From the NCBI RefSeq assembly GCF_002211365.1, contig NZ_LOKZ01000001.1, positions 62,001-126,000 of the forward strand: a stretch of DNA of 64,000 bases. Reading direction: 5' to 3'. Positions within the stretch are counted from its first letter, which is position 1. Every line of letters begins with the position of its first letter. The translations under genes were made by a program, and so were the position numbers. The stretch comes from Rhizobium sp. R711 (lineage in GTDB: Bacteria; Pseudomonadota; Alphaproteobacteria; Rhizobiales; Rhizobiaceae). This document shows, in pieces, positions 46,182 to 54,290 of the stretch. The notes below the pieces were generated by a model, which was given only the letters and a program-made list of their open reading frames with translations, had not been told where the DNA came from and did not search any database.

Positions 46182-48043
46182 GTGAGAGCTCGAAGCGCGT
46201 TCAAGACGACAGCGACATCGATCGCCTCCTGTATCAGAGCGCCTTGAACCGGAGGCAAATGCCCTGCTGCGGCGAACACCATCGCGACGGCAGAAAGGCC
46301 AATGCCAACTGCCACGCTCTGGAGTGCTATCAGCTTTGAGCGACGGGCGACTTCCAACGCGGCCACGACACCGTTCAATCCGCTTTGCAAAAGTACGACA
46401 TCCGCGGCCTCAGCGGCCGCGGCCAAATTGCCGCGGGCGATCGCCAGCCCGACATTTGCCGCTGCAAGTGCCGGGGCGTCATTGACACCGTCGCCCACCA
46501 TCATCACGCTTCCGAGCTCCTTCGTCCTTCCAACTATTTCGACCTTGTCTGCAGCACTGAGATCTGCCTCGACGGCGTCCATTCCAAGACGGTCCGCGAT
46601 GACCTTTGCGACCTCGAGCCGATCGCCACTTGCGAGCGAAATATGCTTTATGCCCAGCTTGCGCAGATCGTCGATCGCATGAGCCGCATCCCCTCTCAGT
46701 GGGTCTTCGAAACATATTGTCCCAAAAACCTGTTCATCCACGCAGACAAGCGTACTGGCGCAGGCGTCGGCGGCCGACATTTGCACTTCTATGCCCTTTG
46801 ACCTGACGAAGGCCGGCCCTCCGACGAGAACACGACGCCCTTCGATCATCGCCTCGACACCCTCTCCCGCCACCTCGGCCGCCTGCTCTGGCCTGCTGAG
46901 CGAAAGGTGCCGACCTTGCGCTTCCTTGACGATCGCCCGGCCCAAGGGGTGAGCCGATGCCAGCTCTGCCGATGCGGCCAGCCGCAACAGTGCGTCCGGT
47001 TCGTCCGTGCCGAGAACGGCAGAAACCGTCGGCTGCCCGATCGTCAAGGTTCCCGTTTTGTCGAACACGATTATGTCGATCGTCGACAGGGCCTCGAGCA
47101 CACCCGCGCCCTTGATCAGAATTCCTTTGCGGGCCGCCTTCGATATTCCCGCTACCAGCGCCACAGGAACGGCCAGGATGAGGGGACAGGGCGTCGCCAC
47201 GACCAGGACCGCCAGGAACCTGACGCTGTCTCCCGACAAAGCTGCCGCAGCAGCCGCGACGAGGAGGGTGAGCCCTAAAAACCAAAGCCCCATCCGGTCC
47301 GCGAGCCTGTAAATTGGCGCCTTGGATTGCTTGGCCTGCTCGACCAGCCGCAGAACATGCGCATAAGTGCTGTCCTTGGCGGTCTTCGAGGCGATCAGAT
47401 CGAATGCGTCGCCGGCGTTGGATGCGCCACTAGAGACGACCTTTCCCTGGAAAAAGCGGACGGGCAGCGGCTCTCCCGTCAGTGCGGACTGGTCGAGAAC
47501 GGCTGTGCGTCCATCCACGGTCCCGTCAACGGGCACGACATCGCCACGCCGAACGAGGAGGCGGTCACCGGGCGCGATCGCATCGATCGGCACCTCTGTG
47601 AACTCACCATCGTTGATCCTAAGCGCGCTGCGGGGCACTCGGGAAAGAAGGTCAGTCATACCACCTTCAGCGCGCCGATGCGCGTAGAATTCGAGAAAAT
47701 GGCCACCGGCATACATGACCGAAACGATGGCGCCAGCGAGGTATTGGCCGAACCACAGTGCTGTGGCCATGGCCAGGGCAGCGATCAGATCAAGTCCAAA
47801 CTCTCGACGTCGAAGCTTCGAAACGATTTCAAACAGCAGGCTGCAGAGAACGATGACATTGCTTGAAACAAGGAGACTGTTTGCGACAAAGCGAACGTCC
47901 AGCTGTTTAAGGATAAGGCCGCTCGTCAAGAATGCGAGAGCAGCGCAAAAGAGCACAAGCGGCCAATAGCGCTCGACAAGGAACTTCGCCCGGACTGTGG
48001 ACGCAGCCCCCTTGTAGGTCGGCGCCGCTTCCAGTGATTGCAT
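46178..48043 (-). CDS. P1B-type (heavy-metal) ATPase without N-terminal metal domain
   Basis: 621 residues, ATG with GGAAGGAGG upstream. TGE at 189-191, phosphorylation loop DKTGTLT from D328, HP motif in ASAHPLGRAI and GDGVNDAPAL near the end. The transmembrane metal motif reads TPCPL (C286), not the CPC of Cu/Zn pumps or SPC of Co pumps, so specificity is open. No CxxC or His-rich N-terminal domain. An FNR-like box 64 bp upstream indicates low-oxygen control, as for other P1B pumps in rhizobial FixK regulons. Confidence 0.93.
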   Translation of the reverse strand: MQSLEAAPTYKGAASTVRAKFLVERYWPLVLFCAALAFLTSGLILKQLDVRFVANSLLVSSNVIVLCSLLFEIVSKLRRREFGLDLIAALAMATALWFGQYLAGAIVSVMYAGGHFLEFYAHRRAEGGMTDLLSRVPRSALRINDGEFTEVPIDAIAPGDRLLVRRGDVVPVDGTVDGRTAVLDQSALTGEPLPVRFFQGKVVSSGASNAGDAFDLIASKTAKDSTYAHVLRLVEQAKQSKAPIYRLADRMGLWFLGLTLLVAAAAAALSGDSVRFLAVLVVATPCPLILAVPVALVAGISKAARKGILIKGAGVLEALSTIDIIVFDKTGTLTIGQPTVSAVLGTDEPDALLRLAASAELASAHPLGRAIVKEAQGRHLSLSRPEQAAEVAGEGVEAMIEGRRVLVGGPAFVRSKGIEVQMSAADACASTLVCVDEQVFGTICFEDPLRGDAAHAIDDLRKLGIKHISLASGDRLEVAKVIADRLGMDAVEADLSAADKVEIVGRTKELGSVMMVGDGVNDAPALAAANVGLAIARGNLAAAAEAADVVLLQSGLNGVVAALEVARRSKLIALQSVAVGIGLSAVAMVFAAAGHLPPVQGALIQEAIDVAVVLNALRALT

Positions 48044-48106
48044 GCCGCTCCTCCTTCCTTGAAAGCAGCGCTGGTCGAAAACGTCGCATAAGCCAAGTCG
48101 TCGTCA

Positions 48107-48120
48107 TTGATCTATGACAA
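48107..48120. promoter_or_regulatory. FNR/FixK-like box (one mismatch)
   Basis: TTGATCTATGACAA differs from TTGA-N6-TCAA at one position. It lies midway between the P1B ATPase start (48043) and the start codon of the broken gene at 48183, about 63 bp from each. Confidence 0.65.
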
Positions 48121-48182
48121 TGAACAGGGATGTCATCGGCGGGACAAATAGCGTTCGATTTCCCCGTATCGGGAGGACACCA

Positions 48183-48816
48183 TGCAACACGACTATGTCG
48201 TCGGCCAATTGCGGCGAGATAACGAGCTTGCGGCTTTCGCCCTTGTCTGCAGCGTGGCGCCGACCTCGACGAAAAGGACTGGGCGGCCATGTTCGACGTC
48301 AGCCGGAACTGGCGTTGCATCAGCGCTACTGATCTGGCCGGGCGTGGTCAGCTGGCGATCGGGCGTGAGATCGTTCGCGTCCAGGCGGACTTCGGCAAGA
48401 TCTTCAATGCCGGCACGGAATTTCAGAAGGACGGCAGCCAGTTCGACCAGCTTTTCCAAGACGGCGACCGCTTCAAGCTCGGCAAGCTGGATGCAACGGT
48501 TCTTCACGTTCCGGGCCATACACACGCCCTCCTGGCCTACGTCATCGGCGACGCCGTCTTTCCCGGCGACACGCTCTTCATGTCCGATTACGGCACGGCG
48601 CGCTGCGACTTTCTGGGTGGTGACGCGCGCACACCCTATCGGTATGAGGGGGTCAGCGAAGATGCGTTCGTCAAGATGCGCAACGATCGCGACGCCACTC
48701 TGGCGATGCCAAGGCTTATCCTCCCCTCGGTGCAGGTGAACATGCGCGCGGGCAAGCTGCCGCCCGCCGAGGTCAATGGCATTCACTACCTGAAGATCCC
48801 CATCAACGCACTGTAG
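48183..48816 (+). pseudogene. Broken persulfide-dioxygenase-like metallo-beta-lactamase gene (blh type), chimeric 5' end
   Basis: The 3' frame (48289-48816) matches the blh family C terminus: LAIGREIVRVQADFGKIF, DGSQFDQLFQDGDRFKLG, HVPGHTHALLAY, GDAVFPGDTLFMSDYGTARC, then LPSVQVNMRAGKLPP. The N-terminal part with the HxHxDH metal site is missing and about 60 residues are deleted between GGDARTPYR and YEGVSEDAF. The 5' end (from ATG 48183, GGGAGGA upstream) is a different short frame, MQHDYVVGQLRRDNELAAFA, that breaks near 48255. It heads the operon with two YeeE/YedE genes, as intact blh does in bigR-type sulfide operons. Confidence 0.8.
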
Positions 48817-48822
48817 GTACAC

Positions 48823-49254
48823 ATGGCTCACCTGAACTACATTTGGCCGCTTGCCGGCGGATTTCTGATCGGCCTATCAGCAGCACTTTATCTGCTACTC
48901 GACGGCCGCATCGCAGGCATCTCCGGCCTGACTGCCTCCGCCTTCGGATGGGCGGGTGCAGGCGTCAGTCTTCTGGGCATCGGCTTCATTGGCGGGATCG
49001 CAGGTGGCGCAGCAATCGCGTTCAGCTATGTCAGGCACGCCGAGTTGACGATCATATCGCAGCCGATGCTTCTGATTGCCGGCGGCTTGCTCGTCGGCTT
49101 CGGCACACAACTGGGCTCGGGCTGCACCAGCGGTCACGGCGTCTGTGGCCTGGCGAGATTGTCGCCGCGTTCGCTCGTTGCCACGGCGACTTTCATGGCT
49201 GTCGCTGCAGCCACTGTCTACGTGACGCGTCATCTGCTCGGAGGCCTATCATGA
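48823..49254 (+). CDS. YeeE/YedE-family sulfur transporter subunit (first half)
   Basis: 143 residues, four or so hydrophobic segments. The family motif [12 protein letters not shown] is present near residue 100, with conserved cysteines that in YeeE relay thiosulfate or other sulfur compounds. Stop and start overlap (ATGA) with the next gene. In bigR-like operons such pairs move sulfur species alongside persulfide dioxygenase. Here the dioxygenase gene is broken but the transporter pair is intact. Confidence 0.9.
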   Translation: MAHLNYIWPLAGGFLIGLSAALYLLLDGRIAGISGLTASAFGWAGAGVSLLGIGFIGGIAGGAAIAFSYVRHAELTIISQPMLLIAGGLLVGFGTQLGSGCTSGHGVCGLARLSPRSLVATATFMAVAAATVYVTRHLLGGLS

Positions 49255-49706
49255 CCAACCGTTTCCTTGCTTCGATCCTCTGCGGATTTCTCTTCGGCGT
49301 TGGGCTGGTCGTTTCGGACATGGTCAACCCGGCTCGGGTGCTCGCTTTCCTCGACGTCGCTGGCGACTGGGATCCATCTCTCGCCTTCGTAATGGGCGGC
49401 GCCTTGATCCCGTCGTCGGCAGCCTATGTGATCAAGCAATATCGCTCACGCCCTGTCTTCGATACGGAATTTCATGTTCCGACCAGCCGCTCCATCGACG
49501 CCAGGCTCGTCTTCGGCGCGGTTCTCTTCGGCCTCGGGTGGGGCTTTGTCGGCCTTTGCCCCGGCCCTGCAATCGCATCACTCGTCACTGGCCGTTGGGA
49601 AACCGTTCTGTTCACTGTGGCCATGATTTTAGGCATTTTTACCTACCGCATCGCAAAGTCCAGGCAAAGAGCGCCGCTTCGATCCCAAGGGTCTCCCCCT
49701 GCCTGA
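49251..49706 (+). CDS. YeeE/YedE-family (DUF6691) sulfur transporter subunit (second half)
   Basis: 151 residues from the ATG at 49251 that overlaps the previous stop. Hydrophobic, starting [31 protein letters not shown], with the second cysteine motif [11 protein letters not shown]. The last dozen or so residues (after RIAKSRQ) run into sequence that belongs to the arsH remnant downstream, so the original C terminus was probably replaced when the two regions were joined. Confidence 0.9.
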   Translation: MTNRFLASILCGFLFGVGLVVSDMVNPARVLAFLDVAGDWDPSLAFVMGGALIPSSAAYVIKQYRSRPVFDTEFHVPTSRSIDARLVFGAVLFGLGWGFVGLCPGPAIASLVTGRWETVLFTVAMILGIFTYRIAKSRQRAPLRSQGSPPA

Positions 49707-50191
49707 CGAAGCCCCTGTCAGCCATCCCAAGGTGCAGGAACTCCGGGAGCTTTCCGAATGGTCCGAGGGACAGGTGGGTCAGCCCCGAGCGGCATGGCGC
49801 AATGACCGGGGTCATGAAGTCCCAGATCGACTGGATTCCGCTGGCCGTCGGTTCGGTGAGGCCTACGCAGGGAAAGACGCTCGCGGTGATGCAGGTGTCC
49901 GGCGGTTCGCAGTCCTTCAACGCCGTCGGCCAGCTCCGGATCCTCGGTCGCTGGATGCGGATGATCACAATCCCGAACCAGAGCAGCGTTGCCAAGGCCT
50001 TTCAGGAGTTCGATGCCGATGGACGCATGAAGCCATCTTCCTTCTACGACCGCGTCGTCGACGTGTGCGAGGAGCTGGTGAAATTCACGCTGCTGACGCG
50101 GGATGCCTCTTCCTACCTCACTGACCGATACAGCGAACGCAAGGAAGACGCCACCAAGCTCGAACAGCGTGTGAAGCTGAGCTCGATCTGA
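49677..50191 (+). pseudogene. arsH: Broken arsH (NADPH-dependent organoarsenical oxidase/FMN reductase)
   Basis: Reads [13 protein letters not shown] and [18 protein letters not shown] in one frame up to about 49773, then [40 protein letters not shown] and [20 protein letters not shown] in another frame to 50191. A 2-bp loss (or 1-bp gain) near 49773 explains the switch; ArsH normally has a V-W/C-x-SPERHG junction there. About the first 50-60 residues of the family are missing, replaced by the YedE gene end. The C-terminal part is otherwise well preserved, so the damage looks recent. Confidence 0.85.
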
Positions 50192-51403
50192 TCAGCCGAC
50201 GGTGACGGGATTTTGCCTCGTCGCCATCGACACGCTGACGAACGCGGCCATGCCGACCATTCCGAGGGCCGCCGTGCCGAACAGGGACAGGCCAATGCCG
50301 AATTGCTCCATCGCCATGGCGAAGACGAAAGGCGCGGCCGCTCCCATGGCAAGCCGCGCAGCCGCCATCTTGCCCGTGATCGCGCCGTAGCCGTCGCTCC
50401 CGAACAGAAAGAGCGGCAGGCTGCCCTGTGCGATCGAGTTGATCCCGGATCCCAGGCCGAGGCAGATCGCGAACGCGACAGCGCCAGGCAGCCAGCTTCC
50501 GCTCAGGCCGAGGATCACGATGCCAGCCACCATGAGCGCCGCCGAGATGACCGCAAGCACAGGCGGCGACAAGCGCGTGCCGAAGAGCATGTTGATCAGG
50601 CGGCTCAGAACCTGCGCCGGTCCGAACAGCGACCCGATGACCACCGCCGCTGTCCCGAGACCAAGATTCCCGAGCATCGGAACCATGTGCGCGAGGATGG
50701 ACGTTAGGGTGAACCCGAGGATGGCGAAGGCGCCCGACACGACGATCATCGCGCCGCGCCGCGCTTCCGGCGGGATCGCACCAATCACCCGTTCACGCTC
50801 GCGGGTTGTTCCGCTGCCGTTTGCAGCCTTTCCCTTCCGCATCATCCAGAAATGCAGGGGCATGCAGACGAGCAGATTAAGGGCGGCGAACGCCAGGTAG
50901 ATTTCCCGCCACGACAGGTATTCCATCAGCGCGGAGGATATCGGCCAGAAGATAGTGGAGGCGAAGCCGCCGACGAGCGTCAGGTAGGTGATGCTCCGGG
51001 ATGCCGTCTTGGGATCGCTCTCGACGAGCGCCGCGAATGCGGCCTGGTATTGAACCATCCCCGAGGATATCTCCATCAGGACGATCGCGAGCGCGAAGAC
51101 CGCCACCGATGGCGACCATGCACAAAGCGCGAGCGTTATTGCGGAGAGGACCGAACCAACGGTCAGGACGGTCGCCGCCCCTGCCCTGTCCATCTGTCCG
51201 CCGATCACCGGAGCCGAGAGGCCGCCGACAAAGAGCGAGACCGAGAAGACACCAAAGACTTGCTCGAGCGTGATGCCGAGATCCTTCGCCATGCCAGGCG
51301 CGAGGATGGAGAACGAGTAGTAGAGCGTTCCGTAGCCGATGATCTGTGTCAGGCCGAGCGCGGAGATCGTTGCGAGCGAAATCGCGTTCCTTGCATCACG
51401 CAT
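50192..51403 (-). CDS. MFS transporter, probably arsenic efflux
   Basis: 403 residues from ATG 51403, which overlaps the end of arsR by 8 bp; twelve hydrophobic segments. MFS text: GTLYYSFSILAPGMAKDLG, GLSAPVIGGQMDRAGA and a basic central loop (MMRKGKAANGSGTTRERE). Translational coupling to an ArsR-type repressor, with arsH debris convergent to it, points to arsenic(III) or organoarsenical export (as with MFS proteins of rhizobial ars operons). The substrate is inferred from context. Confidence 0.88.
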   Translation of the reverse strand: MRDARNAISLATISALGLTQIIGYGTLYYSFSILAPGMAKDLGITLEQVFGVFSVSLFVGGLSAPVIGGQMDRAGAATVLTVGSVLSAITLALCAWSPSVAVFALAIVLMEISSGMVQYQAAFAALVESDPKTASRSITYLTLVGGFASTIFWPISSALMEYLSWREIYLAFAALNLLVCMPLHFWMMRKGKAANGSGTTRERERVIGAIPPEARRGAMIVVSGAFAILGFTLTSILAHMVPMLGNLGLGTAAVVIGSLFGPAQVLSRLINMLFGTRLSPPVLAVISAALMVAGIVILGLSGSWLPGAVAFAICLGLGSGINSIAQGSLPLFLFGSDGYGAITGKMAAARLAMGAAAPFVFAMAMEQFGIGLSLFGTAALGMVGMAAFVSVSMATRQNPVTVG

Positions 51404-51758
51404 GCGGGTTCGCGTCCAGTGTCTCGGTGGAGCAGCAGTCACCCTTGCTCTCGGGTGTCCCAAGGACTCGTGGATGTCCCATGCAGCAGTCATGCATGAG
51501 GAACGTCACCAGACCGGAGAGCGCATGATAGTTGGCGCTGTAGAGGATCGAGCGTGACTCACGTCGCTGCGCGATCAGTCCTGCGCGTTCGAGCTCCTTG
51601 AGATGGAAGGAGATGTTGGACGGCGAGACGTTCATCTTCTCAGCGATAGCTCCGGCAGCCATCCCCTCCGGGCCTGCGACGACCAAGGTGCGCACCACCG
51701 CTAGCCGGGTTTCCTGCGACAGTGCCGCGAATGACATGAGGGCTTGACGTTCATCCAT
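51396..51758 (-). CDS. arsR: ArsR-family metalloregulator
   Basis: 120 residues. Winged helix with GAIAEKMNVSPSNISFHLKELERAGL, and C-terminal cysteine pairs C91-C92 and C108-C109, plausible As(III) ligands. It starts next to the inverted repeat at 51761 and is divergent from the DUF6428 gene. The MFS gene follows in overlap, so repressor and exporter are co-expressed. Confidence 0.93.
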   Translation of the reverse strand: MDERQALMSFAALSQETRLAVVRTLVVAGPEGMAAGAIAEKMNVSPSNISFHLKELERAGLIAQRRESRSILYSANYHALSGLVTFLMHDCCMGHPRVLGTPESKGDCCSTETLDANPHA

Positions 51759-51760
51759 AT

Positions 51761-51776
51761 TTCAATACTCATTGAA
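51761..51776. promoter_or_regulatory. Likely ArsR operator
   Basis: TTCAAT and ATTGAA, perfect 6-bp arms with a 4-bp spacer, 3 bp from the arsR start codon and 25 bp from the DUF6428 start. Central location in a 42-bp divergent region makes it the obvious ArsR site. Confidence 0.7.
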
Positions 51777-51800
51777 TCATCGAAACAAGGAGTAGCGCAC

Positions 51801-52313
51801 ATGGACGCGATCGACAAGACCCTCTCGACCGATATCACGCTCGGCCATCTTCTCGACATCCTGACGACCGCGCCTGACGCCTCCCTGATCTTTCACTACG
51901 ATGGCCGCCCGGTGAAGGCGGGCTATCACGTGACCGAGGTGAAGGCCGGACAGTTTTCGGCTCTGGACTGCGGGGCCAATCCTGAATCGTGGTCGGAAAT
52001 CTTCGTGCAGCTCTGGGACATCGACGAGGGTGGGCGGACGCACATGCCCGCAGGAAAGTTCTCGGCCATCATCCGGAAGGTCAGCGACCACGTGCAGCTT
52101 GAGCCGTCCGCGAAGCTCACCTTTGAAGTGAGCGATGGGGAGAGGCCCATGGCCCTCTATTGCGCCGGATCCCCGCAACTGCAGGACGGATCGTTCCAGG
52201 TGGCGCTGAACGCCCGGCCATCGAGCTGCAAGCCTCGTGACCGCTGGCTTGCTGAGGAGAAGGCGAAGAGCTCTTGCTGTGCGCCATCCTCGAGCAGCAG
52301 TTGCTGTTCCTGA
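51801..52313 (+). CDS. DUF6428-family protein with cysteine-rich tail
   Basis: 170 residues from ATG 51801 (AAGGAG upstream). It matches the uncharacterised DUF6428 family often found next to arsR: LGHLLDILTTAPDASLIFHYDG, VKAGYHVTEVKAG, ESWSEIFVQLWD. The tail SSCCAPSSSSSCCS holds two vicinal Cys pairs in a Ser-rich linker, fit to bind As(III) or another thiophilic metal. Divergent from arsR under the same operator. Function unknown; an arsenic chaperone or buffer is a reasonable guess. Confidence 0.85.
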   Translation: MDAIDKTLSTDITLGHLLDILTTAPDASLIFHYDGRPVKAGYHVTEVKAGQFSALDCGANPESWSEIFVQLWDIDEGGRTHMPAGKFSAIIRKVSDHVQLEPSAKLTFEVSDGERPMALYCAGSPQLQDGSFQVALNARPSSCKPRDRWLAEEKAKSSCCAPSSSSSCCS

Positions 52314-52517
52314 CCTAGTTTCAAGACAACAAAAAAGGCCGGGGCGAAATCGCACCGACCTTCCTGATCATCGTCCTATCACCAGTGCCAGTACATCCGT
52401 GGTCAAAAGCTATGGACGATGCGGCATCGCGAGCGGCGAAATCGTCTCAGCGCTCATCAGCAATGCCGATGGGACGGTTCTATCTGACGAATGTGTCCGC
52501 AACATGTCGGCAGAAGC

Positions 52518-52724
52518 CTATGCGCCAGGCCAGTCGTTCGCCGGCTCTTCGATGGCGGCGGAATCATCCGCCGGATCGGGATCCTGCTCGTAGGCCACCT
52601 TCATCTCCTCAAGCTCCCGCTGCATGATTTCGATGACATCGGGGGCCTTTCCTCCCTTCACGACGAAGCGATCGACCAGTTGTTCGAGCAGAAGCCGGAT
52701 TTCACCGGAGACATCCTCTGACAC
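52518..52724 (-). CDS. Small unknown acidic protein
   Basis: 68 residues from a GTG at 52724 with GAGGG 6 nt upstream. Helical, acidic C terminus (EQDPDPADDSAAIEEP). No family recognised. It follows the 60-residue gene at 52734 by 9 bp, so the two form a small operon. Confidence 0.6.
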   Translation of the reverse strand: MSEDVSGEIRLLLEQLVDRFVVKGGKAPDVIEIMQRELEEMKVAYEQDPDPADDSAAIEEPANDWPGA

Positions 52725-52733
52725 GGTTTGCCC

Positions 52734-52916
52734 TCAGTGCTTCGGGTGGTGATCGCCCCGGTCGCCGTCACCGGGCTTCGCGTCATGCTTGGCCTTTCGG
52801 CGCTTGTCGGCGGATAGGGAGCGGCCAACGTCAGCGCTCTCCTCGAACTGCCCCTTTTCATCCCGACGGACATAGCGCTTGTCGGTACCGGTATCGATGA
52901 GCTCTCGCTTGGACAT
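52734..52916 (-). CDS. Small conserved-looking charged protein
   Basis: 60 residues, very hydrophilic: MSKRELIDTGTDKRYVRRDE at the start, then GQFEESADVGRSLSADKRR and a His/Asp/Gly tail. AGAGGAAAG stands before the ATG. Similar short proteins are widespread as hypotheticals in rhizobia (recollection, not searched). Probably disordered and perhaps a stress protein. It lies 211 bp from the broken Ku gene on the other strand. Confidence 0.7.
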   Translation of the reverse strand: MSKRELIDTGTDKRYVRRDEKGQFEESADVGRSLSADKRRKAKHDAKPGDGDRGDHHPKH

Positions 52917-53127
52917 GTCTCTTTCCTCTGATCGTCTCGAATGGAGAACGCATGAGATTCCAAAAAGATGCGTTCTCCGTCCCCGGGGTGCGGCGGCTGT
53001 GCCGCAGCATGCCGGAATCGGATTCCGAACAAGCTTGCCTAAGTCATTGAAAAACGATTCGTTTCGAGTCGGAACGAATCACTCTCGCACGTCTTTGAGT
53101 CGCACTCAGTGATTCGGAGTAAGCGTC

Positions 53128-53700
53128 ATGGCAACGGGACATCGCGCCCAATGGAAGTGCTATCTGAAGTTTGGTGAGGTGAGCTGCGGCGTCGCTCTTT
53201 ACACGGCACTTCAACCAGCGAGCGCATAACCTTCAACACGATCAACAAGACATCCGGCAATCGGGTCAACGTCTTTATCGACAGCGAGACCGAAGATCCT
53301 GTCCCGAAGGAGAAGCAGACCAAGGGCTTCGAGATCGACGACGGCCAGTACATCATCATCGATCCCGAGGAGGTGGCAGCGACGATCCCGGAGAGCAACA
53401 AGACGCTCGAGATCCAGGCCTGCATCCCCTGCGCCGAAGTCGATGACGTCTACTTCGACAAGCCCTACTGCCTGACACCAGACAAGATGGGGGGCGATGC
53501 GTTCGTCGCCCTGCGTGACGGCATGAAGAAGTTGAACGTCGCGGCCATCGCACGCGCGGTCCTGTTCCGCCGTGTTCGAACAGTCCTGATGCGGCCCCAT
53601 GGCAAGGGTCTGATCGCCACCACGATGAACTACGACTAACGAGGTTCGGTCGTCGAAGAAGGCCTTCGAGGGGATGCCGAAGCTTCCCGCGATGAAAGCA
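53128..53700 (+). pseudogene. ku: Broken Ku (non-homologous end-joining) gene
   Basis: From ATG 53128 the first frame reads MATGHRAQWKCYLKFGEVSC and stops near 53230; the next frame continues STSERITFNTINKTSGNRVN, then DDGQYIIIDPEEVAATIPES, PYCLTPDKMGGDAFVALRDG and ARAVLFRRVRTVLMRPHGKG to a stop at 53639. A third short frame (YEVRSSKKAFEGMPKL-like) follows a 1-bp insertion there. These are the N-terminal and core beta-barrel parts of bacterial Ku; the C-terminal region is absent. At least two frameshifts and a 3' truncation make it nonfunctional. No LigD gene is nearby. Confidence 0.85.
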
Positions 53701-53775
53701 CCTGCACCGTCACTCTGTTGCCGAAAGCGGAGCTTTCAATCGGTGGCGGGGCGCCGCTGATCGGCCGTCGTATGC

Positions 53776-54207
53776 TCATTCGGGCGGGGCGATGCGAATG
53801 GGACGTGTTCCGACCGGAGCGCCGGTCTCGCGGTCGATGGTGACGGGATCGATCTCCGTTCCGGTTTCGGCGTCGAAGAAGCGGGTCACTTTGCCTCCGC
53901 CCCGATGCTTGTGTCCCCACGCGCCGATCGCAAACAGCACGGGCAAAAAGTCGCGGCCGGCTTCCGTCAATATGTATTCGTCGCGTGGCGGGCGGTCCGA
54001 ATAACGGCGCTTTTCCAGCAGTCCCTCCTCCGTCATGGCTGAAAGCCGTCCGGTCAGCATCGTCGGCGCGATCCCGAGGCTCTTGCGGAAATCATCGAAG
54101 CGGGTCAGCCCCGCATGGGCGTCGCGCAAGATCAGCATGCTCCATGCGTCACCCACAAGCCCTAGGCTGCGGGCGATGAGGCAGGGCTGATCAGAAAGAT
54201 TTTTCAT
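53776..54207 (-). CDS. HxlR-family transcriptional regulator
   Basis: 143 residues. HxlR winged helix: CLIARSLGLVGDAWSMLILRDA, RFDDFRKSLGIAPTMLTGRL and YILTEAGRDFLPVL. C9 at the N terminus is the position often used for redox or electrophile sensing in this family. Divergent from the SDR gene at 54291 with an 8-bp inverted repeat in between; it probably represses the SDR/oxidoreductase pair. Confidence 0.93.
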   Translation of the reverse strand: MKNLSDQPCLIARSLGLVGDAWSMLILRDAHAGLTRFDDFRKSLGIAPTMLTGRLSAMTEEGLLEKRRYSDRPPRDEYILTEAGRDFLPVLFAIGAWGHKHRGGGKVTRFFDAETGTEIDPVTIDRETGAPVGTRPIRIAPPE

Positions 54208-54217
54208 GTCGATATCT

Positions 54218-54242
54218 TTTTAGTAGTGACTTGGTACTAAAA
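54218..54242. promoter_or_regulatory. Likely HxlR operator
   Basis: TTTTAGTA and TACTAAAA, perfect 8-bp arms with a 9-bp spacer, in the 83-bp divergent region between the HxlR and SDR genes. This form (TAGTA-N-TACTA) is typical of HxlR/MarR-like sites. Confidence 0.7.
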
Positions 54243-54290
54243 TGATAGTAACTGATTGTTCATCGAAGTTCCACGACAAAATGAAAGCAG

